A stretch of DNA of 6,322 bases from an uncultured Oscillospiraceae bacterium (GCA_900554525.1 USHL01000086.1:1-6322), one strand, 5' to 3'; shown: positions 1 to 6,322, numbered from the stretch's first letter. Numbers and translations: made by a program. Notes: generated by a model from the sequence alone, not told the origin.

Positions 1-131
1 CCGTCCGAAGCATTGTAAAATACCGCACTTTCGGTTTTGACGGGGCTGTAAAAAGCGGATACACACTGATGAACCAAAAATACCGCTGCCAGCAGCAGCA
101 AAAAACCTTTAAGAACCGTTGTGCCCTTCAT
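1..131 (-). CDS. N-terminal part of a membrane-anchored (possibly HlyD-like adaptor) protein, cut by the window edge
   Basis: An open frame starts at the ATG at 131-129 and reads without a stop through 43 codons to the window edge, so only the N-terminus is visible. It has a short basic start (MKGTTVLKG), a hydrophobic run at about residues 9-20 (FLLLLAAVFLV), then a polar stretch with SPVKTESA at 29-36. This looks like a signal anchor or single N-terminal membrane segment with the rest of the protein outside the cytoplasm. The start is supported by a GAGGA ribosome binding site five bases upstream, which lies inside the miaA coding region; the first 23 nt overlap the end of miaA. The 'YSPVKTE(S/T)A' segment just after the anchor resembles, from memory, HlyD-family periplasmic adaptor-like proteins of Clostridia, but that identity is a guess from very few residues. 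Cys23 is not in a good lipobox (Gln at -1), so a lipoprotein is unlikely. Confidence 0.72.
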   Translation of the reverse strand, partial: MKGTTVLKGFLLLLAAVFLVHQCVSAFYSPVKTESAVFYNASD

Positions 132-1074
132 TAGTATCCTCACTTTCTAAAAATTCATCTATAAGCCGCTTTGCCGAACCCCAAATATCTTCATTCTCAT
201 CCGTATACAGCCAGTGAATACGCTTGTCCCTGCAAAACCATGTAAGCTGCCGCTTAGCATAATTTCTTGTCCGCCGCTTAAAGCTTTCAGCAGCCTCTTC
301 AAGTGTGCAGACCCCCTCGAAATAGGAGAAAAATTCCTTATGACCTATCGCCTGAAAGGCTCCTCCGCCGTTCGCCGAGCGTCTGTACGCAGTCTCGGCC
401 TCCTCTAATAACCCGTTGGCAAGCATAGCGTCCGCACGGCGGTTTATACGCTCGTAAAGCTTTTCGCGGTCACGGCAGGTTATGCCGATAAGCAGCGGAT
501 TTACAAGCTTTTCACCCTCATGCGAAAGACGGTTCTGCTCGCTTATCGTTTTACCTGTCAGCTCGTAAACCTCAAATGCGCGGATTATACGTCTTCGGTT
601 ATTGGGATGAAGCCTTGCTGCCGTCTCGGAATCTATACTTTTTAATTCGCAGAGCATACGCTCTGCGCCGAGGCGGTCGAAACGTTCTTCAAGGCTTGCC
701 CTAAGCGACATATCGGTCTTTTCCTCGGGATAACAGGTATTGTCGGCAAGGGAGCTTATATACAGCCCGGTTCCGCCGACTGCTATCGGAAGCTTTCCGC
801 GCCGGCTTATATCCTTAATGCACTCCCGTGCCAAGCCCACATATTCAGCGACCGAAAACGAATTTTCCGGCGGCAGAAATTCAAGCAAATGATGAGGTAT
901 TCCCCGCATCTCATCGGCATCGGGAGCCGCAGATGCAATATGAATGCCTTTATATATCTGCATTGAATCGGCAGAAATGACCTCACCGCCGAAGCTTTGC
1001 GCCGTATGGATTCCCAGCTCCGTTTTGCCCGAAGCGGTCGGACCTACTATAAAAACCGTTTTAATACTCTTCAT
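109..1074 (-). CDS. miaA: tRNA dimethylallyltransferase MiaA (321 aa)
   Basis: MiaA transfers the dimethylallyl group of DMAPP to N6 of adenosine 37 in tRNAs that read codons starting with U, giving i6A37, the substrate of MiaB. The product is a soluble cytoplasmic P-loop protein. Visible in order: the P-loop GPTASGKT at 11-18; the DSMQIYKG motif at 36-43 with the family's catalytic-type Asp36; the PHHLLEF motif near 60-66; GGTGLYI at 100-106; the tRNA-binding LHPNNRRRIIRAFEVYELTG segment at 155-174; AIGHKEF at 242-248; and the C-terminal YAKRQLTWF at 272-280. The length is normal for the family. One oddity is that the usual GTAKP after the DSMQIY motif reads ASAAP (47-51). The start codon overlaps the mutL stop as ATGA, with an AGGG only 4 nt upstream, which suggests translational coupling to mutL. 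The 3' end overlaps the next gene by 23 nt. The mutL-miaA adjacency also occurs in E. coli. Confidence 0.98.
   Translation of the reverse strand: MKSIKTVFIVGPTASGKTELGIHTAQSFGGEVISADSMQIYKGIHIASAAPDADEMRGIPHHLLEFLPPENSFSVAEYVGLARECIKDISRRGKLPIAVGGTGLYISSLADNTCYPEEKTDMSLRASLEERFDRLGAERMLCELKSIDSETAARLHPNNRRRIIRAFEVYELTGKTISEQNRLSHEGEKLVNPLLIGITCRDREKLYERINRRADAMLANGLLEEAETAYRRSANGGGAFQAIGHKEFFSYFEGVCTLEEAAESFKRRTRNYAKRQLTWFCRDKRIHWLYTDENEDIWGSAKRLIDEFLESEDTNEGHNGS
137..143 (-). promoter_or_regulatory. Ribosome binding site for the downstream membrane-protein gene, inside miaA
   Basis: On the minus strand the bases read GTGAGGA followed by TACTA and then the ATG at 131. The GAGG core is a good match to the anti-Shine-Dalgarno sequence at normal spacing. 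It lies within the last codons of miaA, and this is the main evidence that the short overlapping frame after miaA is a real gene start. Confidence 0.65.
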
Positions 1075-2969
1075 TGTACCCTGCCGAACTGTTTTTCAAG
1101 CTCATATTTTTTGATTTCAAAAGCGACCGGTCTGCCATGCGGGCAGTACATGATATCCTTTGAGGAAAGCACCGTTTCCGCAAGCCGCCGCATTTCCTCC
1201 TTGCTTGTACGGCTTCCCGCCTTGATTGCCGCCTTGCAGGCCACGGTATGGTAAATGTCATCAAGCCTTTCGACCTCAGCGGTATGATTTTTCAGAAGAT
1301 TCCCCGCAAGCTCGCTTATCAGAAGCGGTATATCCTCTTTTGTAAGAGTTGCAGGGACAGTGCGTACAAGTACTGAGGAATTTCCGAAATCCTCTATTTC
1401 AAAGCCGCTCGAAAGCAGCAGCTCTTTCCCCGAAATCACCGCGTCATATTCCTCTTTCGGCAGCATCACGGTGACCGGAGCCAACAGCGCCTGCACCTCT
1501 ACCGACTGATTATTTTTAAGACGGTTGAAAAGCATTCGCTCATGTGCGGCGTGCTTGTCTATCATAAAAATACTGCTGCCGCTCTGAACAATGATATAGG
1601 TTTCAAATGCTTCCCCGATAAATATTACCTCCGGCCTTTCGCTTTCGGTTATTTCGCTTGCGGAGTTTTCAACAGGTACCGCAATCTTATCGGCGTATTC
1701 TTTATCAGGCTTCAGCGGCGCCTGATATTTCTTTTTGCCGCCGTCTTCCCCGACCACCGAAAAATTATTCATAAACTCAGGCCCGGCACTGTTGCGCAGT
1801 ATCTGCGGAGATTTTGAAAAACGGGCGGTGCCGGAAGGCCTGTACGGCTCTGCAGGCTTTTCGGCATATACCCTTTCGGCTATGGTTTCGGTTTTTATGG
1901 CCTGCTGGGCAAACTGCTCGGTTTTAAGCCGCTCGTAAGGATTGAATACACTGCTGTTAAGCTTTATTTCCGGCCTTGTGTCTCCGCTGCTCAGCGCGTT
2001 TTTCACCGCGTAATATACCGCATCGAATATACGGCGCTCATCGGAAAACCGCACTTCGGTCTTGGCAGGATGCACATTAACATCAACCGAATTATACGGT
2101 ATTATCAAATACAGCACAAAACCCGGAAATTTACCGACCATCATACTGTTCTTATAAGCCTGCTCAGCGGCGGCGGTTACCGTCCCTGAACGCACCAGCC
2201 TGCCGTTTAAAAAGACAAACTGCCCGCCTCTTGTCGAACGGCAGGCCACAGGCTTGCAGGTAAGCCCCGTTACCGTTATCTGCTCAAGCGAATTATTGAC
2301 AGGAATCATCGAACCGGCAAATTCTCTGCCCAGTACGCTGTAAACCGCACTTTCAATCTTTCCGTCGCCCGAAGTGGCAAGGGTTTGCTTTCCGTCCCTT
2401 ATAAGCTTAAAGGATACCTCCGGATGGGAAAGCGCTATTCGGTCGATTACCGCGGCGGCGGCATTAGCCTCGGAAACATCCTTCTTCAAAAACTTCATGC
2501 GGGCCGGCGTGTTGTAAAAGATATCGCGGATAATGATAGTAGTGCCGTCGGGACATCCCGCTTCCTCCTGAAGCTGCTCGACTCCGCCCTCTATTCGGTA
2601 ATGCGTGCCGAACTGAGAAGAGGCTGTTTTAGTAAAAAGCTCCACTCTCGCAACCGAAGACACCGCCGCGAGAGCTTCTCCGCGGAAACCAAGCGTCGAT
2701 ATAGAATCAAGGTCTGCACCGCTTTTTATCTTGCTGGTAGCGTGTCGCATAAAAGCCAGCGGGACATCCTCCCCGGAGATGCCGCAGCCGTTATCGGTAA
2801 CCCTGATATATTTTATACCGCCGTGCTGGATTTCCACCGTAACCGCATCTGCACCGGCGTCTATGGAATTTTCCACCAGTTCCTTTATGACAGATGCCGG
2901 ACGCTCCACGACTTCACCCGCCGCGATAAGCTCGGAGACCTGCTTTGGCAAAACATTGATTTTCGGCAT
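1071..2969 (-). CDS. mutL: DNA mismatch repair protein MutL, endonuclease type (632 aa)
   Basis: MutL is recruited by mismatch-bound MutS and, in bacteria without MutH, nicks the daughter strand with its own C-terminal endonuclease. The N-terminal GHKL ATPase is complete: ELVENSIDAGA at 30-40 (catalytic Glu30, Mg-binding Asn34), DNGCGI at 59-64, RHATSKI at 75-81, LGFRGEAL at 93-100, the RDIFYNTPAR region, and Lys303 in VHPAKTEVRF. A poorly conserved linker of about 110 residues follows, with the C-terminal domain from about 446. This carries the metal-binding motifs DKHAAHER (471-478), ACKAAIKAG (577-585), CPHGRP (609-614) and a terminal FGR (628-630), so the protein belongs to the nuclease class. 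The last Glu of the DQHA-x2-E-x4-E motif is Asn482. QALLAP at 493-498 fits the beta-clamp consensus Qxx(L/I)xP. The start has GAGGTG six bases upstream and lies 24 nt after mutS; the TGA stop overlaps the miaA start. Length is close to B. subtilis MutL. Confidence 0.98.
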   Translation of the reverse strand: MPKINVLPKQVSELIAAGEVVERPASVIKELVENSIDAGADAVTVEIQHGGIKYIRVTDNGCGISGEDVPLAFMRHATSKIKSGADLDSISTLGFRGEALAAVSSVARVELFTKTASSQFGTHYRIEGGVEQLQEEAGCPDGTTIIIRDIFYNTPARMKFLKKDVSEANAAAAVIDRIALSHPEVSFKLIRDGKQTLATSGDGKIESAVYSVLGREFAGSMIPVNNSLEQITVTGLTCKPVACRSTRGGQFVFLNGRLVRSGTVTAAAEQAYKNSMMVGKFPGFVLYLIIPYNSVDVNVHPAKTEVRFSDERRIFDAVYYAVKNALSSGDTRPEIKLNSSVFNPYERLKTEQFAQQAIKTETIAERVYAEKPAEPYRPSGTARFSKSPQILRNSAGPEFMNNFSVVGEDGGKKKYQAPLKPDKEYADKIAVPVENSASEITESERPEVIFIGEAFETYIIVQSGSSIFMIDKHAAHERMLFNRLKNNQSVEVQALLAPVTVMLPKEEYDAVISGKELLLSSGFEIEDFGNSSVLVRTVPATLTKEDIPLLISELAGNLLKNHTAEVERLDDIYHTVACKAAIKAGSRTSKEEMRRLAETVLSSKDIMYCPHGRPVAFEIKKYELEKQFGRVQ

Positions 2970-2993
2970 TTACGACACCTCGCTTTAAAAATT

Positions 2994-5594
2994 TCAGACC
3001 GATTTTGCTTTGTTTACAAAATCAAACAGTATTTGCATCGCCTCTATCGGCGTAAGTGTATTGACGTCGAGCAGCTGCAGCTCATGCAATATATCCTGAG
3101 CGCCCTGCATTTCGAGCGGAAGCTGCATTTCCGGCGAAGCGGCGGTTTTATAAGTAACTATGCCCTCGGCTTCGGTTTGCTTAAGTATCTGCTTTGCTCT
3201 TTCGATAACCGAAGAGGGTATTCCGCTTAATTTTGCCACCTCTATGCCATAGCTGTCATCAGCACCGCCGCGAACGATACGCCGCAGGAAGGTGATGTCA
3301 TCACCGCGCTTTTTGACAGCGATATTATAATTTTTAACTCCTGAAAGTTCATTTTCCATTTCGGTAAGCTCGTGATAATGAGTCGCAAAAAGCGCCTTTG
3401 CGCCGAGCTTACGCTTATCCGCCACATACTCGAGCACCGCCCTGGCTATTGACATACCGTCAAACGTAGAGGTTCCGCGGCCTATTTCATCAAGTATAAG
3501 CAGGCTGTGCTTAGTAGCGCTTTTGAGTATCTCCGCTACTTCGCTCATTTCCACCATAAAAGTAGACTGCCCCGCGGCCAGGTCGTCCGACGCTCCGACA
3601 CGTGTATAAACAGCGTCAACTACGCCAATCTCCGCCATATCGGCCGGGACAAAGCTGCCGGTCTGCGCCATCAAAACAATCAGCGCTGCCTGCCGCATAT
3701 AGGTGGATTTACCGGCCATATTCGGACCCGTTATAATTGCGCAGCGGTCTGTGTCCATATTTAAAAAAGTATCGTTGGAAACGAACGGGGTATTGATTAC
3801 CTGCTCAACCACAGGATGCCGCCCTGCTTTTATCATAACATTGCCGCTGTTGTTGACAAGCGGACGGCAGTAACGGTTGGCAACCGCCGTTTCCGCAAAG
3901 GAGCATAGGACATCAAGGCGCGCTATAGCCGACGCTGTCTTCTGAAAGCGTTTAAGCTCGCCGGCCGTCCTTTTCCTGATGCCGTCAAAAATTTCATATT
4001 CAAGCTGAAAAATCCGGTCCTTAGCGGTCAGCACCTGCTTTTCTATTTCTTTCAGCTCTTCTGTTATAAACCTTTCGCAGTTGGTAAGCGTCTGCTTCCG
4101 TATGTAATCATCGGGCACCTTATCAAGGAAAGAATTCGTGACCTCAATATAATACCCAAAAACCTTATTGTACCTTACACGCAGATTTTTTATTCCGGTA
4201 CGTTCCTTTTCGCGCGCCTCAATTTCCGAAAGGAACCCCGTGCTGTTCTGCATAACGCTGCGGAGAGTATCGACCTCATCGTTATAACCGCTGCGGATTA
4301 TCCCGCCCTCACGGACACTCACCGGAGGCTCATCTGTTATCGCCGCGTCAATAAGCCCTGTAATATCCTCAAGCGGATCTATATCGGAGCAGATCTCTTT
4401 AAGCATTTTACAGCCGGCATTTTCAAGAACCGCCTTTATCCCGGGAAATTTCCGCGCAGTGACCGATACGGCAATCAAATCGCGCGCAGATGCGGTGCCG
4501 TATACGACCTTGGTCATAAGCCGTTCGATATCCTTTATTCCGGAAAGCCATTCCGCCGTCTCTCCGCGCAGTACTGTGCCTGAGCAAAGCTCTTCAACTG
4601 CGTTCTGCCGCATATTTATCTGAGCAATATTCACAAGAGGCTTTTCAAGCCAGCTGCGCATAAGTCTCTTGCCCATAGCCGTCTTGGTTTTATCCAGAAC
4701 CCACAGCAGCGAGCCTTTTTTGGACTTGGTGCGCATAGTCTCGGTCAGTTCCAGATTGCGCACTGCTGTCATATCCAGACGCATGAACTGGCTGTCGGTA
4801 TAAAAGTCTATCTTATTTACTGAGATATTGCCGTTTTTCCCGGTCTCATATAAATACTCTATTACCGCACCGAACGCCGCGCAGGCCGGCGACCCCGTCT
4901 CAATTCCGAATTCCTCGGTGCTTTTTACACCGAAATGATTCAATAGAAGCGGAACAGTAAGTTTTTCATCAAAACCGGAAGCCGGGCGTACCGTAACCGT
5001 ACCGCCGAATGAGGTCTGCAAGAAATCCCAGACTGCCGGAGCTTTAAGCTTTATATCCTCAGATACCAAGATCTCCTTAGGCCCGAATCGCGAAAGCTCG
5101 TCCAATATATGAGACTGAAAGCCTTCCACCGGCACCGCCGTGACATGGCACTCGCCTGTTGATGCATCGGTAAAGCAAAGTCCGGACGAAGTATCACCTA
5201 TACTGAGCGATGCTAGATAATTATTCCTGCCCTCATCGAGCATAGCGTCTTCTATCACCGTACCGGGAGTTATGATCCTTATAATATCTCTTTTTACAAG
5301 TCCTTTTGCAGCAGCCGGATCTTCCGTCTGTTCACAGATAGCAACCTTATAGCCCTTTTCCACAAGCCGGGCAATATAAGCCTCACAGCTGTGATACGGC
5401 ACTCCGCACATAGGAGCACGCTCCTCCTGGCCGCAGTCCTTGCCGGTAAGCACAAGATCAAGCTCTTCCGAAGCGGTCTTTGCGTCGTCGTAAAACATTT
5501 CGTAAAAATCGCCGACTCTGAAAAAAAGAATACTGTCCTTATGAAGAGATTTGATATCAAGATACTGTTTCATCATCGGAGACAGCTCTGCCAT
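2994..5594 (-). CDS. mutS: DNA mismatch repair protein MutS (866 aa)
   Basis: MutS is the mismatch sensor: a dimeric clamp that binds mispairs and small loops, exchanges ADP for ATP and recruits MutL. The N-terminal mismatch-binding domain carries GDFYEMF at 28-34, giving the Phe-x-Glu motif as Phe30 and Glu32. The connector and lever domains follow; RYNKVFGYYIEVT with GYYIEV at 480-485 marks the lever/clamp region. The C-terminal ABC-type ATPase has Walker A GPNMAGKST at 623-631 (Lys629), the DDLAAGQSTFMVEM segment, Walker B with Asp702-Glu703 followed by the MutS signature IGRGTSTFDG, and the ATHYHEL switch. The C-terminus ends with the usual helical LTPIEAMQIL segment, and QLPLEM at 824-829 may be a degenerate clamp-binding peptide. 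Length agrees with MutS1 rather than the shorter MutS2, and no Smr nuclease domain is present. The start follows the strongest ribosome binding site in the window and gives the expected MutS1-type N-terminus. Confidence 0.99.
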   Translation of the reverse strand: MAELSPMMKQYLDIKSLHKDSILFFRVGDFYEMFYDDAKTASEELDLVLTGKDCGQEERAPMCGVPYHSCEAYIARLVEKGYKVAICEQTEDPAAAKGLVKRDIIRIITPGTVIEDAMLDEGRNNYLASLSIGDTSSGLCFTDASTGECHVTAVPVEGFQSHILDELSRFGPKEILVSEDIKLKAPAVWDFLQTSFGGTVTVRPASGFDEKLTVPLLLNHFGVKSTEEFGIETGSPACAAFGAVIEYLYETGKNGNISVNKIDFYTDSQFMRLDMTAVRNLELTETMRTKSKKGSLLWVLDKTKTAMGKRLMRSWLEKPLVNIAQINMRQNAVEELCSGTVLRGETAEWLSGIKDIERLMTKVVYGTASARDLIAVSVTARKFPGIKAVLENAGCKMLKEICSDIDPLEDITGLIDAAITDEPPVSVREGGIIRSGYNDEVDTLRSVMQNSTGFLSEIEAREKERTGIKNLRVRYNKVFGYYIEVTNSFLDKVPDDYIRKQTLTNCERFITEELKEIEKQVLTAKDRIFQLEYEIFDGIRKRTAGELKRFQKTASAIARLDVLCSFAETAVANRYCRPLVNNSGNVMIKAGRHPVVEQVINTPFVSNDTFLNMDTDRCAIITGPNMAGKSTYMRQAALIVLMAQTGSFVPADMAEIGVVDAVYTRVGASDDLAAGQSTFMVEMSEVAEILKSATKHSLLILDEIGRGTSTFDGMSIARAVLEYVADKRKLGAKALFATHYHELTEMENELSGVKNYNIAVKKRGDDITFLRRIVRGGADDSYGIEVAKLSGIPSSVIERAKQILKQTEAEGIVTYKTAASPEMQLPLEMQGAQDILHELQLLDVNTLTPIEAMQILFDFVNKAKSV

Positions 5595-5601
5595 TTTTCA
5601 A

Positions 5602-5610
5602 CTTCCTCCC
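5602..5610 (-). promoter_or_regulatory. Strong ribosome binding site of mutS
   Basis: On the minus strand these bases read GGGAGGAAG, with about eight bases between the GGAGG core region and the mutS ATG. It is the best Shine-Dalgarno match in the window and fixes the start at 5594 rather than the in-frame Met7. It contrasts with the weak, closely spaced AGGG before miaA, so mutS is likely translated independently within the operon. Confidence 0.75.
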
Positions 5611-5625
5611 GGTAGAATCTAAAAA

Positions 5626-6030
5626 TCAATGGCATCCGCCGCAGGAGTCACAGCTTCCCGTGCATCCGCTTGAAGTATCGCAGGTCTCAGGATCCTCGCC
5701 GTCTATACTTTTGGAAATAATAACATTGATTTCGTTTACAAGAACATCAAGCTCCGCCTTCGCGGTATTATACTCAACCATAGAAGGAGCCGACATCACC
5801 TCGCTGTATATCGAACGGAGCTTTTCGTTAAGCTCCTTTACCTTTTCATCGTTTTTATTGTCGGAGCCTATTTCTCTGTCAAGCTCCATACGTGTTATAT
5901 TGAATCTGCCGATAGCGTCCTGAAGCTTTTTATCGTTATCGTTGGCAAGTCTCGCCTTTGCGTAGCGGATAAACCGTTCGTCCTGCTGTATAGCCTTTCC
6001 CAATTCTCTTGCATTAGTTATTGCATCCAT
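5626..6030 (-). CDS. YlbF/YmcA (RicF/RicA) family protein with cysteine-rich C-terminal tail (134 aa)
   Basis: A small cytoplasmic protein of the Com_YlbF type: about 105 mostly helical, charged residues (MDAITNARELGKAIQQ at the start, LNEKLRSIYSEV in the middle), then an acidic hinge and a tail CDTSSGCTGSCDSCGGCH. The tail holds five Cys (117, 123, 127, 130, 133) and a terminal His134. In Bacillus, YlbF (RicF), YmcA (RicA) and YaaT (RicT) form a complex carrying Fe-S clusters that affects RNase Y-dependent mRNA processing, competence, biofilm and sporulation. Whether this protein does the same is inference. Its place directly after miaB and before mutS matches ymcA in B. subtilis, while a Cys-rich tail like this is, as I recall, frequent in clostridial YlbF-family proteins, so I do not choose between ricA and ricF. 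The start has GGAGGA seven bases upstream; the gene lies 19 nt after miaB and 31 nt before mutS. Confidence 0.85.
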   Translation of the reverse strand: MDAITNARELGKAIQQDERFIRYAKARLANDNDKKLQDAIGRFNITRMELDREIGSDNKNDEKVKELNEKLRSIYSEVMSAPSMVEYNTAKAELDVLVNEINVIISKSIDGEDPETCDTSSGCTGSCDSCGGCH

Positions 6031-6049
6031 TTTTATATCCTCCGTAAAA

Positions 6050-6322
6050 TCAAATTATCCTGCCTTTAAGCGTTCCGTCACAGGAAACCACCCTGACATT
6101 CACAAAGCTGCCGAGCAACTCCCGGCCACCCTCAAATTCAATCGCCGCAGTGCCGGAATTATGACCAGACATCAGACCCTCGTCAGAGCCGAAATCGTCG
6201 CACAGCACCTTATAGGTTTTGCCCATATGCTCCTTTATATTCTCGGCTGCTATTTCCTCCTGCACATGAAGCAGCTCAGTGAACCATTTGCCCTTTTCTT
6301 CACGGCTGACAGGATCATTCAT
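6050..6322 (-). CDS. miaB: C-terminal end of tRNA-2-methylthio-N6-dimethylallyladenosine synthase MiaB, 5' truncated by the window
   Basis: This frame is open to the window edge and holds the last 90 residues. MiaB is a radical-SAM enzyme with two 4Fe-4S clusters that adds a methylthio group to C2 of i6A37 in tRNA, giving ms2i6A37. The fragment begins with the helix that links the radical-SAM and TRAM domains (DPVSREEKGKWFTELL at fragment residues 3-18, then VQEEIAAEN), followed by the TRAM RNA-binding domain at about 33-90, with the expected MGKTYKVL opening, the SGHNSGTAAIEFEG strand region and the LLGSFVNVRVVS strand. The UPF0004 and radical-SAM domains (CxxxCxxC) would lie upstream, outside the window. 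The ATG at the very edge is an internal Met, not a start. Other methylthiotransferases (MtaB, RimO) share this layout; MiaB is preferred for the linker sequence and the YlbF-mutS-mutL-miaA neighbourhood. Confidence 0.88.
   Translation of the reverse strand: MNDPVSREEKGKWFTELLHVQEEIAAENIKEHMGKTYKVLCDDFGSDEGLMSGHNSGTAAIEFEGGRELLGSFVNVRVVSCDGTLKGRII

Noticed and set aside
61..65. Possible lipoprotein signal at Cys23 of the truncated membrane protein
   Set aside because: The residues before the Cys are Leu-Val-His-Gln; a lipobox needs a small residue (Gly, Ala or Ser) at -1.
2385..3230. Long plus-strand open frame (281 codons) antisense to the mutL start and mutS end
   Set aside because: It lies opposite two unmistakable genes, crosses the mutS/mutL junction, has no recognisable motif and is rich in Arg, Leu, Tyr and Cys as expected for an antisense shadow.
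3507..3764. Plus-strand open frame opposite the mutS ATPase domain
   Set aside because: It is antisense to the highly conserved Walker A and B region, and its composition and lack of motifs fit a shadow.
5294..5560. Second minus-strand frame inside the 5' part of mutS
   Set aside because: It lies in another frame within the conserved mismatch-binding domain of MutS and has no motif or own ribosome binding site that I can see.
5595..5625. Terminator or promoter in the longest gap, between the YlbF-family gene and mutS
   Set aside because: The 31 nt hold a strong ribosome binding site and AT-rich bases, but no stem-loop and no room for a convincing -35/-10 pair.
5660..5923. Plus-strand open frame, Ser/Leu-rich, opposite the YlbF-family gene
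   Set aside because: The low-complexity Ser/Leu composition comes from the complement of Glu/Lys/Asp codons in the real gene; it has no independent support.
6320..6322. ATG at the window edge as the start of a small 90-residue protein
   Set aside because: The sequence after it matches the linker and TRAM domain of MiaB, so this is an internal Met of a gene that begins outside the window.
1..6322. CRISPR array, insertion sequence, tRNA/rRNA gene, defence system or other novel system
   Set aside because: There are no regularly spaced repeats, inverted-repeat ends, transposase motifs or structured RNA gene signatures that I can see, and conserved core genes fill almost all of the sequence.

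Overview
The window is a compact, entirely minus-strand gene cluster. Read in the direction of transcription (from 6322 down to 1) it holds: the 3' end of miaB (tRNA ms2i6A37 methylthiotransferase), a small YlbF/YmcA-family protein with a cysteine-rich tail, mutS, mutL, miaA (tRNA A37 dimethylallyltransferase), and the 5' end of a predicted membrane-anchored protein that runs off the window. All six open reading frames point the same way. The gaps are 19, 31 and 24 nt, followed by a 4-nt overlap (mutL/miaA) and a 23-nt overlap (miaA/next gene). I see no promoter or terminator inside, so the simplest reading is one polycistronic unit that starts upstream of the window and continues past it.

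The organism is most likely a Firmicute of class Clostridia, plausibly Oscillospirales/Ruminococcaceae-like. The reasons are the strong GGAGG-type ribosome binding sites before most genes, the Firmicute-type order miaB - YlbF/YmcA family - mutS - mutL, an endonuclease-type MutL rather than the MutH-dependent enterobacterial type, and the Cys-rich YlbF variant. In Bacillus subtilis the comparable locus is ymcB(miaB)-ymcA(ricA)-cotE-mutS-mutL; here there is no cotE between the YlbF-family gene and mutS. The lineage call is an inference from gene content, not a measured phylogeny.

Functionally, two themes are interleaved. MutS and MutL are the mismatch recognition and strand-incision steps of post-replicative mismatch repair. 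MiaA and MiaB are the two successive enzymes that make i6A and then ms2i6A at position 37 of tRNAs reading UNN codons. The YlbF-family protein sits where ricA sits in Bacillus and may belong to a RicA/RicF-like Fe-S complex. No stretch of 300 bases lacks a gene; the longest gap is 31 nt.

I found no mobile element, CRISPR array, RNA gene, repeat family, frameshift or pseudogene, and no convincing undescribed system. This is mostly conserved core genome. The items worth a second look are modest: an Asn in place of the last Glu of the MutL endonuclease motif, a variant MiaA substrate-loop motif, the Cys-rich tail of the YlbF-family protein, candidate beta-clamp motifs in MutL and MutS, and the identity of the truncated membrane protein.
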